A stretch of 37,304 bases of DNA, taken from the NCBI RefSeq assembly GCF_004151105.1, contig NZ_PHRF01000042.1:1-37304 (forward strand), in the 5' to 3' direction. This DNA comes from Streptomyces sp. L-9-10. GTDB taxonomy: Bacteria; Actinomycetota; Actinomycetes; Streptomycetales; Streptomycetaceae. The notes under the pieces are model-generated. The model was not told the origin of the DNA. It was given only the letters and a program-made list of their open reading frames with translations, and did no database searches. Within the stretch, counting starts at the first letter, position 1, and each line of letters begins with the position of its first letter. The translations under genes were made by a program, and so were the position numbers. Below are positions 23,188 through 29,275 of this stretch, one piece after another.

Positions 23188-24303
23188 GTGAGCACACCGT
23201 CCGGGGCCATCTGGGGCCGTGCCGAACAGCAGGATTTCCGCAGCCGGGTGCGGGGCTGTCTGCTCGGCGGTGCCCTCGGGGACGCGCTCGGGGCCGGGGT
23301 CTCCGCGCTCACGCTCGACGAGATCAGGGCCGCCCACGGGGAGGGCGCCGTGAACGACTTCGTGCCCGCCTTCAGCCGCCGCGGGGCGGTGAGCGCGGCC
23401 ACGCAACTGACGCTGTTCACCGTCGACGGGCTGATCCGCGCGCAGGTCCGCAGGGACACCGGCGCCTGGCATCCGCCCACCGATGTGCACCGCGCGCATC
23501 TGCGGTGGGCGGCGACCCAGCGGGACTGGGGCCCGGATCTGCGCCGCAAGGACGCCGGCTGGCTCGCCCAGGAGGAGTGGCTGTACGCGCGCCGCGACCC
23601 GACCATCTCCTGTCTCACCGGGCTCGGCGACACCATCATGGGCACGCTCGACAAGCCCAAGAACACCATCGCGCGCGACTCGGGCGCCCTCGTACGGTCC
23701 GCGCCGTTCGGGCTGCTCGTGGGCTGGGAGCCGCAGTTGGTGTGCCAGCTCGCCGTGGAGTGCGCCGTCCAGACGCACGGCTCCCCGGGCGCGTATCTGT
23801 CGGCGGGCGCCTTCGCGGTGATCGTGCACGCCCTGGCACGCGGCGAGACGCTGGACGCGGGCGTGCAGCGCGCCCTCACCCAGCTCACCCCGCGCCCCGG
23901 GCACCAGCCCGTCTCGGACGCCCTCCAACAGGCGCTCGGCGCCGTACGGCAGGGGATTCCGGGCCCGGAACGGATCGCCGCGCTCGGCGAGGGACGTACC
24001 GCGGAATCGGCGCTCGCCGTCGCCGTCTACTGCGCGCTGGTCGCCGAGGACATCCGCCAGGGCCTGCGCCTGGCCGTCAACCACGACGGCCCCTCGGCGG
24101 CGACCGGCACGCTCTGCGGCGCGCTGCTCGGCGCGCTCCACGGGGAGACGGCCCTGCCGCCCGCCTGGCTGGCGGAGCTGGAGGGCCGGCCCACCCTGCT
24201 GGAGATCGCCGACGACTTCGCGATGGAGATGACCCAGGGTCCGGCGCTGCACAGCCCGGGGGCCGCCGCCTCCGCCTGGCTGGTCCGGTATCCGCGCGGC
24301 TGA
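23188..24303 (+). CDS. ADP-ribosylglycohydrolase-family protein lacking the metal-ligand Asp motifs
   Basis: This is a 371-aa protein. GTG 23188 sits behind GGAGGGAGGGG. The fold signature is present: RVRGCLLGGALGDALGAGVS (about 16-35), LTLFTVDGLIRAQ and GLLVGWEPQLVCQLAVE. In active ARH/DraG enzymes two motifs hold the magnesium pair: (S/T)DDTQM near the N-terminus and a GDSDST-type motif near the C-terminus. Here the first reads VSAATQL and the second NHDGPSAATG, so the paired Asp residues are replaced by Ala, Pro or Ser. The scaffold and length are otherwise intact. It is probably a non-catalytic paralogue, for example an ADP-ribose or protein binder. The 271-bp gap upstream holds only GGGCAG-type short repeats around 22950-22990. 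Confidence 0.85.
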   Translation: MSTPSGAIWGRAEQQDFRSRVRGCLLGGALGDALGAGVSALTLDEIRAAHGEGAVNDFVPAFSRRGAVSAATQLTLFTVDGLIRAQVRRDTGAWHPPTDVHRAHLRWAATQRDWGPDLRRKDAGWLAQEEWLYARRDPTISCLTGLGDTIMGTLDKPKNTIARDSGALVRSAPFGLLVGWEPQLVCQLAVECAVQTHGSPGAYLSAGAFAVIVHALARGETLDAGVQRALTQLTPRPGHQPVSDALQQALGAVRQGIPGPERIAALGEGRTAESALAVAVYCALVAEDIRQGLRLAVNHDGPSAATGTLCGALLGALHGETALPPAWLAELEGRPTLLEIADDFAMEMTQGPALHSPGAAASAWLVRYPRG

Positions 24304-24330
24304 GGCGGCCCGCGCCGGGGCCTCACGCGA

Positions 24331-24376
24331 CGGTGCGGCGGGTGCGGGCGTACGTACGCCCGCACCCGCCGCACCG
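24331..24376. terminator. 46-bp perfect palindrome between convergent genes
   Basis: The left arm 24331-24353 and right arm 24354-24376 are exact reverse complements (23 bp each) with no spacer, centred on GTAC|GTAC. It lies between the convergent glycohydrolase-like gene and the symporter gene and probably ends transcription from both. Confidence 0.75.
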
Positions 24377-24387
24377 GTCTCAGCGAT

Positions 24388-24433
24388 GTCAGTGATGCCA
24401 GGGGTGTCAGTGATGCCAGGGGTGTCAGTGGAG
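24388..24433. repeat. 18-bp direct repeat downstream of the symporter
   Basis: GTCAGTGATGCCAGGGGT occurs exactly at 24388-24405 and 24406-24423. A partial third copy (GTCAGTG) begins at 24424. It is non-coding, between the palindrome and the symporter stop. Confidence 0.8.
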
Positions 24434-24465
24434 TCGGAGGCGCCGGGGAGGCTCCGGCGGCCTTC

Positions 24466-26088
24466 TCAGCCGTCCGAGCCCTTCTTGTCGGTCGTCGTCT
24501 CCGACGTCCCCGTCGGTTCCGCCGTCTTCGCGTCACCCGGCGCCGCGGGCGCGGGCACCCGCAGCGAGGCCGCGGTCAGACCCGAACCGTCGCCGTCGCC
24601 CTCCCCGTTGATCCGGGCCAGCAGCACATCGATGTCGGGAGACTCCTCCGGCTTCAGGAAACCGATCGCGATGTAGAGCACCAGCGAGACCGCGAGCGGG
24701 ATGGAGACCTGGTACTGGAGGGGCACACCGCCCTCGACGCTCCAGTTGATCGGGTAGTTGACCAGCCAGAAGGCCAGCAGCCCCAGCGCCCAGCTGACCA
24801 GCGCCGCGGTCGGCCCCGACCTGCGGAACGGCTTGAGCAGACCGAGCATGAACGGGATCGCGATCGGACCCATCAGCCCGGCCACCCACTTGATCACGAC
24901 GGTGATGATGTCCTTGAACGTCGGCGAGTTGACCTGCGTGGCGATCGCCATCGACAGCGCCAGGAACGCGATCGTCGACAGCCGCGCCGCCATCAGCCCC
25001 GCCCGCTCCGACCAGTTGCGCGCCGCCTTCGAGACGACGGGCGCGATGTCCCGCGTGAAGACCGCCGCGATGGCGTTGGCGTCCGAGGAGCACATGGCCA
25101 TGGTGTGCGAGAAGAAGCCGACGATGACCAGGCCCAGCAGACCGTGCGGCAGCAGCTGTTCGGTCATCAGGGCGTACGAGTCGGACGCGTCCGGCTTCTG
25201 CGCGTCGACGAGCAGCGGCGCGCACCACATCGGGAAGAAGAGGACCAGCGGCCAGACGAGCCAGAGGATGGCGGAGAGCCGGGCCGAGCGGGTCGCCTCA
25301 CGGGCGTTGGCCGTCGCCATGTAGCGCTGGGCCTGGTTCCACATGCCGCCGTTGTACTCGAACATCTTGATGAAGAGGAAGGCCAGCAGGAACGTCACGG
25401 TGTACGGCCCGGCGGTCGGGTTGGCGTGCCCCTCGGGGAGCTTGTCCCAGACCGTCCACAGCGCGCTGAAGCCGCCGAGCTTGCCCATGACGGCCACGAG
25501 CATCGCGATCCCGGCGAAGAGCTGGATGATGAACTGCCCCAGCTCCGTGAGGGCATCGGCCCACAGACCGCCGACGGTGCAGTAGATGCCGGTGATGACA
25601 CCGGTGATGAGGATGCCCTGGTTCAGCGATATCCCGGTGAAGATGGAGAGCAGGGTGGCGATGGCCGCCCACTTGGCGCCCACGTCCACGATCTTCAGCA
25701 GCAGTCCCGACCAGGCGAGCGCCTGCTGTGTCTTCAGGTCGTAGCGGTTCTTGAGGTATTCGAGCGGCGACGCGACATGGAGCCGGGAGCGCAGCCGGTT
25801 GAGCCGGGGCGCGAACAGCTTGGCTCCGATCCCGATGCCGATGGCGATCGGCAGGGACCAGGTCACGAACGAGGTGACACCGTAGACATAGGCGATGCCC
25901 GCGTACCCCGTGAACATCACCGCGCTGTAACCGGACATGTGGTGCGAGATACCGGAAAGCCACCAGGGCATCTTGCCGCCGGCGGTGAAGAAGTCGCTGA
26001 CGTTGTCCACGCGCTTGTGCGACCAGAGGCCGATCGCGACCATCACACCGAAGTATGCGATGAGCACGATCCAGTCGAGGCTGTTCAT
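24466..26088 (-). CDS. Sodium:solute symporter (SSS family)
   Basis: This is a 540-aa integral membrane transporter with about 13 helices. ATG 26088 is preceded by GGAGGGGG. It starts LDWIVLIAYFGVMVAIG and carries the family features FFTAGGKMPWWLSGISHHMS in the first loop and TVGGLWADALTELGQF in the middle. The cytoplasmic tail (about 505-540) is Ala/Pro/Thr-rich and charged. Family members bring in sugars, amino acids, urea or organic acids with sodium. The SGLT-like first-loop motif (ISHHMSGYSA) slightly favours sugars or polyols, but the substrate is not determined. It is a single-gene unit with a long upstream region. Confidence 0.93.
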   Translation of the reverse strand: MNSLDWIVLIAYFGVMVAIGLWSHKRVDNVSDFFTAGGKMPWWLSGISHHMSGYSAVMFTGYAGIAYVYGVTSFVTWSLPIAIGIGIGAKLFAPRLNRLRSRLHVASPLEYLKNRYDLKTQQALAWSGLLLKIVDVGAKWAAIATLLSIFTGISLNQGILITGVITGIYCTVGGLWADALTELGQFIIQLFAGIAMLVAVMGKLGGFSALWTVWDKLPEGHANPTAGPYTVTFLLAFLFIKMFEYNGGMWNQAQRYMATANAREATRSARLSAILWLVWPLVLFFPMWCAPLLVDAQKPDASDSYALMTEQLLPHGLLGLVIVGFFSHTMAMCSSDANAIAAVFTRDIAPVVSKAARNWSERAGLMAARLSTIAFLALSMAIATQVNSPTFKDIITVVIKWVAGLMGPIAIPFMLGLLKPFRRSGPTAALVSWALGLLAFWLVNYPINWSVEGGVPLQYQVSIPLAVSLVLYIAIGFLKPEESPDIDVLLARINGEGDGDGSGLTAASLRVPAPAAPGDAKTAEPTGTSETTTDKKGSDG

Positions 26089-26240
26089 GTGCCCCCTCCA
26101 GGGGTCCGCCTTGTGAACGTCGAGTGCTCTTCGTCAGTTCGTCCGGTCGGCGCGCTTCCCCGTGCGGGAGCGGGGACTTTGGGGATTGAACCGCCTGGCG
26201 CGGCGGCTGGTCAAGAGCTTCTCGGTCATAGATGTGAACT

Positions 26241-26280
26241 CAGGTCAGAACGCCGAACGATTTTACGTGTTCTTGACCTG
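26241..26280. promoter_or_regulatory. Inverted repeat upstream of the symporter
   Basis: CAGGTCAGAAC (26241-26251) faces GTTC-T-TGACCTG (26269-26280), an 11-bp imperfect inverted repeat with one extra base. The CAGGTCA/TGACCTG half sites are 33 bp apart, three helical turns. It is a candidate operator for a substrate-responsive regulator. Confidence 0.45.
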
Positions 26281-26439
26281 CGGGGGCGTTGTCGCGGCCG
26301 TGACGGCGCCCACACGATGAGCGAGCACTTCGTCAGGCTTCGGTCACAACGACATGACCGCGGGGGATGCGGGTCCCATGCGGCCGGGAGAGGGAGTGGG
26401 GGAACGGAAGAGGAGAAGAGGGGACACGGACGCCGGGCA

Positions 26440-26459
26440 TGGCCGAGCCCCCTCGGCCA
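26440..26459 (-). terminator. Hairpin downstream of DUF397
   Basis: TGGCCGAG-CCCC-CTCGGCCA is an 8-bp perfect stem with a tetraloop, 60 nt past the stop of the leftward DUF397 gene. Confidence 0.5.
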
Positions 26460-26519
26460 GGACGGCGGACCGGTCGAGAGGGCTCTTTCCGTGATGCGGG
26501 TGCAGGGTGCCGAATGGCC

Positions 26520-26729
26520 TCAGCCGAGGTCGAAAGCGCCCTTGTTCATTTCCTGTACGAAGGCATTCCATGAGGTGGGGACGAAGGAGATCGAGGGCCC
26601 TTCGGGAGCCTTCGAATCCCGGACGGCAATGGTCTGGACGACGGGTGACTTGACCTCAACGCACGCGCCGTTTCCGCCGGAGTACGAGGACTTGGTCCAC
26701 GTGTCCGTAGCGCCCTGAAGAATTGCCAT
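26520..26729 (-). CDS. DUF397 small protein
   Basis: This 69-aa protein starts at ATG 26729, 6 nt after GGAGC; a longer upstream reading has no family match. Diagnostic features are TWTKSSYSGGNGACVEV, IAVRDSKAPEGPSISF and WNAFVQEM. It is the likely partner of the XRE/DUF5753 regulator that ends 295 bp upstream on the same strand. Unlike the pair near 7.6 kb, the genes do not overlap and a strong hairpin stands between them, so it should have its own promoter. Confidence 0.92.
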   Translation of the reverse strand: MAILQGATDTWTKSSYSGGNGACVEVKSPVVQTIAVRDSKAPEGPSISFVPTSWNAFVQEMNKGAFDLG

Positions 26730-26966
26730 GTTCGCTCCGGTTCCGCAATGGGGGTGAAATAGCGCCAACTTCCTGCTGGCATGATCGACGCTACTAGCCC
26801 CACTCCAAGGGCGGGACGGGCGTTCACTCGTCCTGATGGCTTATGCCCGGCGGGTCTTCCGCATCCGGGTAGCGGAGGTGTACCTTCCCCTCCCTCTGGC
26901 CGGGAAAATCGGCGTACTCGACATTCCGCGCAAATGCCTTGGTGGCGGGCCCCGCCGGAGCGGCCG

Positions 26967-27006
26967 ACCGGCCGCCGGTGGCCGTCATCGGGACCCGGCG
27001 GCCGGT
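26967..27006 (-). terminator. Hairpin between XRE and DUF397
   Basis: ACCGGCCGCCGG (26967-26978) and CCGGCGGCCGGT (26995-27006) are perfect 12-bp arms with a 16-nt loop, starting about 19 nt beyond the XRE stop. It probably terminates the regulator transcript before the DUF397 gene. Confidence 0.65.
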
Positions 27007-27024
27007 ATACGGCTCGAAGATCCG

Positions 27025-27882
27025 CTAGCGGGCGTATTCCTTGGCGATATCCGCGATGAACTGCCGGGTCTGATCGGCATTCAGCGCCTGCGCCCGCAAA
27101 TGTTCGTACATCACGCTGTAGCGCTGTACGTCATTCGCCTTCTCCAGATAAAGGTCGCTCGTCACGCCCTCGATGTAGACCACGCTGGAGTCCGAGGCGT
27201 CCGGGAATTCGAGAATCGCGTAGTGCCCTGTGATGCCGGGATGCGCGCCCATGTCGAAGGGCAGCACCTGCACGGTCACATGCGGGAGCTGCGACTGCTC
27301 GACGAGGTGCTCCAACTGCTCGCGCATCAGCTGCCGGTCGCCGACGCGACGGCGCAGCGCCGCCTCGTCCACCACCGCCCACAGCCGCAGCGGGTCGTCG
27401 GGCGTGTTGATGCGGTCCTGCCGCCGCAGCCGGACCCCGACGCGCTTCTCCACGTCGAGCACGGGGGATTCGGGCAGCGCGCCGTTGATGAGCGCCTCCG
27501 CGTACGGCCGGGTCTGGAGCAGTCCGGGGACGACCTGGGGCTCGTACACGCGCAGCGACGCCGCGTCCGTCTCCAGACCGATGTAGACGCTGTACGGGAT
27601 GTCGCCGAAGGCGTGCCACCAGCCCTGCTGGCGGGAGTCCTTGGCCATTTGCATCAGCGAGTCCACGATGCGCTGGTCCTCGACCTCGTACACCCCGCAG
27701 AGGTCACGGACATCGCGCTGGCTGATGGAACGGCGGCCGTTCTCCAGACGGCTGATCTTCGACTGGGAGACCAGCAGGCGCTCCGCCACCTCCTCGGCAG
27801 TCATGCCCTTCAGCTCGCGAAGCCGGCGCAACTCCTGGCCCAATCGGCGTCGCCTGACGGTGGGATTGACGTTGGACGCCAC
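27025..27882 (-). CDS. XRE-family regulator with DUF5753 domain (WhiJ-like)
   Basis: This 285-aa protein starts at GTG 27882, 10 nt after GGAGG. Residues about 13-68 are the HTH (LGQELRRLRELKGMTAEEVA, SQSKISRLENGRRSIS). Residues about 95-280 are DUF5753 (QVVPGLLQTRPYAEALI, LPHVTVQVLPF, IEGVTSDLYLEK). It is a paralogue of the regulator at 6771-7610 but clearly divergent in sequence, so not a recent duplication. Its target is likely the DUF397 gene downstream and developmental or antibiotic genes. A promoter with a palindromic spacer lies in front of it. Confidence 0.94.
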   Translation of the reverse strand: MASNVNPTVRRRRLGQELRRLRELKGMTAEEVAERLLVSQSKISRLENGRRSISQRDVRDLCGVYEVEDQRIVDSLMQMAKDSRQQGWWHAFGDIPYSVYIGLETDAASLRVYEPQVVPGLLQTRPYAEALINGALPESPVLDVEKRVGVRLRRQDRINTPDDPLRLWAVVDEAALRRRVGDRQLMREQLEHLVEQSQLPHVTVQVLPFDMGAHPGITGHYAILEFPDASDSSVVYIEGVTSDLYLEKANDVQRYSVMYEHLRAQALNADQTRQFIADIAKEYAR

Positions 27883-27914
27883 GGAAACTGCACCTCCGGC
27901 TGCGTAGCTGTACG

Positions 27915-27942
27915 TATCTACTGCTCAGCAGACTGCCACCAA
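27915..27942 (-). promoter_or_regulatory. Candidate promoter of the XRE regulator, palindrome in spacer
   Basis: Reading leftward: TTGGTG (27942-27937), a 16-nt spacer, then TAGATA (27920-27915), about 33 nt before the start codon. The spacer contains CTGCTCAGCAG (27921-27931), a perfect palindrome where a repressor, possibly the XRE protein itself, could block the polymerase. Confidence 0.45.
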
Positions 27943-28098
27943 ATGCCGTGACTGCGCTGGAAAATGGCCACAGAGGCCATTGGGCCCCGGTCTGCGCGGT
28001 TCCCCGCGCGCCGGTGCGAGCGCCCCCGCGCCGGGACGGACTCCTGTCCGCCTCGGGCGCCCTGATGGCCGTTCTCCCCCCGCCGTCCCCGCCCACGG

Positions 28099-28159
28099 GC
28101 CGTCAGGGGCCCGCCCCGGGCCGTCAGAGGGCCGTCAGGGAGCCGTCAGAAGGCCATCA
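28099..28159. repeat. GCCGTCAG direct repeats phased at 11 bp
   Basis: GCCGTCAG occurs at 28099, 28120, 28131 and 28142, with a degenerate GCCATCA at 28153. The spacings are 21, 11, 11 and 11 bp, so the sites lie near the same face of DNA. The array is non-coding, about 220-280 bp upstream of the XRE regulator. Confidence 0.7.
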
Positions 28160-28174
28160 AGGGGCCAACGCGCG

Positions 28175-28219
28175 ACGCGCGGGGCGGTCAGACTGGTGTG
28201 GTCTGACCGCCCCGCGCGT
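28175..28219 (-). terminator. 19-bp perfect hairpin downstream of GPP34
   Basis: The arms at 28175-28193 and 28201-28219 are exact reverse complements (ACGCGCGGGGCGGTCAGAC and its partner) around a 7-nt loop. It lies 120 nt beyond the GPP34 stop. Confidence 0.7.
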
Positions 28220-28339
28220 TGTGTGCGGCTCCCGAACCGGCTCTGGGGACGTCGGTGCGGCGGACTGCTGTGGTGACGGTTCCTGCGGTTTCCCGCGCGT
28301 CCTGCGGGTGTTCGGGGTCGTGCGGGTGTCGCGGGTCGT

Positions 28340-29083
28340 TCAGTGCGCCGGGACGCGGGCCATGCCGCCGTGGTGCGGCTGCATCGGCACAGCCCCTGGG
28401 GGCCGTCCGCCGCCCGGGGCGCTGGGGGCGCCCTGGGCGGGATTGCGGCGCGGCTGTGCGCCCACGCCGTTCTGGACGTCCATCACGGCGTGCGCGACGA
28501 GACCGCCCATGGGGTCGTGTCTGATCAGGTCCCGGAGCCGGGAGCGCGACGAGCGCCCCTCGTTACCGGGATACAGGTGCTTGCCGAGTCCGACCGCGTG
28601 GGCCAGCGCGGCGAGCGCCGCGGTCCGCGGGTCCGGCGGTACGCCGGTGCGGATCGCACTGTCCAGCCGGGTCCTGATCTCCCGGCTGATCGCCGTCTCC
28701 GTCGCCTGGTAGCGAGTCGTCGGCAGCACTCCGCACATCTGGCCCGCCACGGCATGCACCATGCCGCATCGCTCCAGATGCGAGAGATAGGTCTGGCGCA
28801 GCCCCAGTCGGGGCCCGCCAATCCAATGGACGGCCCGGACCGGGCTGCCGCGTCTGCGCAGCAGCTCCAGTGCGGAGTCCAGAGTCGGATCTCCGGTCGG
28901 CCGTGGCATCACCACGGCGATACGATCCCCGTCAGGGGCTATCCGTCCTGCCAGAGCCAGCTCCACTAGCTGTGCTCCGGCCAGGCCGAGGTCGAGCGAC
29001 TGCGGCTGCGCTGTGGTACCCGTGGCCGGGTCCAGAGCGAGCAACAGAAGCTCCTCCGGAATTGTTCTGCGGCTCCTGCCCAT
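28340..29083 (-). CDS. GPP34 (GOLPH3/VPS74-like) family protein
   Basis: This is a 247-aa protein. ATG 29083 follows GGGGAGG at 5 nt. It shows the bacterial GPP34 pattern: TIPEELLLLALDPATG at the start, LDLGLAGAQLVELALAGRI, then a helical core ending DPRTAALAALAHAVGL. The last 40 residues are a Gly/Pro/His/Gln-rich tail (HHGG near the end) not part of the domain. The eukaryotic relatives bind phosphoinositides on Golgi membranes. Streptomyces has many paralogues whose role is unknown, perhaps membrane-lipid association. It is divergent from the carboxypeptidase gene. Confidence 0.92.
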   Translation of the reverse strand: MGRSRRTIPEELLLLALDPATGTTAQPQSLDLGLAGAQLVELALAGRIAPDGDRIAVVMPRPTGDPTLDSALELLRRRGSPVRAVHWIGGPRLGLRQTYLSHLERCGMVHAVAGQMCGVLPTTRYQATETAISREIRTRLDSAIRTGVPPDPRTAALAALAHAVGLGKHLYPGNEGRSSRSRLRDLIRHDPMGGLVAHAVMDVQNGVGAQPRRNPAQGAPSAPGGGRPPGAVPMQPHHGGMARVPAH

Positions 29084-29162
29084 CCATGCCTCCCCGCGTG
29101 GATGAATGACAGGGTGACCCCTCTCACATTGGTCTGTCGAGAGTGCCTGGGTGCTTTGTGCG

Positions 29163-29189
29163 GGAACCGTTATGTATGTCGTTCTCGTC
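29163..29189 (+). promoter_or_regulatory. ECF (SigE-type) promoter candidate for the carboxypeptidase
   Basis: GGAACC (29163-29168), a 17-nt spacer and CGTC (29186-29189) match the AAC and GTC cores used by Streptomyces SigE-like envelope-stress sigma factors. It lies about 87 nt upstream of the start codon of a cell-wall enzyme, a plausible target. Confidence 0.45.
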
Positions 29190-29275
29190 TAGCACGTTGG
29201 CCGAGGTCTCAGAGCAGGACACTGATAGATGCTTCGGACAGTGCGGTACGTCGGATGAGACATGAAGGAGACACG

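Larger units (their letters stand above)
26089..26519. other. 431-bp intergenic region upstream of the symporter
   Basis: It contains the symporter leader, an inverted-repeat operator candidate at 26241-26280 within an AT-richer patch (ATTTTA at 26260-26265), and a hairpin at 26440-26459 that probably ends the DUF397 transcript. I find no convincing gene in it on either strand. Confidence 0.6.
27943..28339. other. Intergenic region between XRE and GPP34 genes
   Basis: The gap 27883-28339 holds the XRE promoter, GC-rich sequence without codon-like bias, the phased GCCGTCAG repeats (28099-28159), a 19-bp hairpin (28175-28219) and about 120 bp before the GPP34 stop in which I see nothing. Confidence 0.6.
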
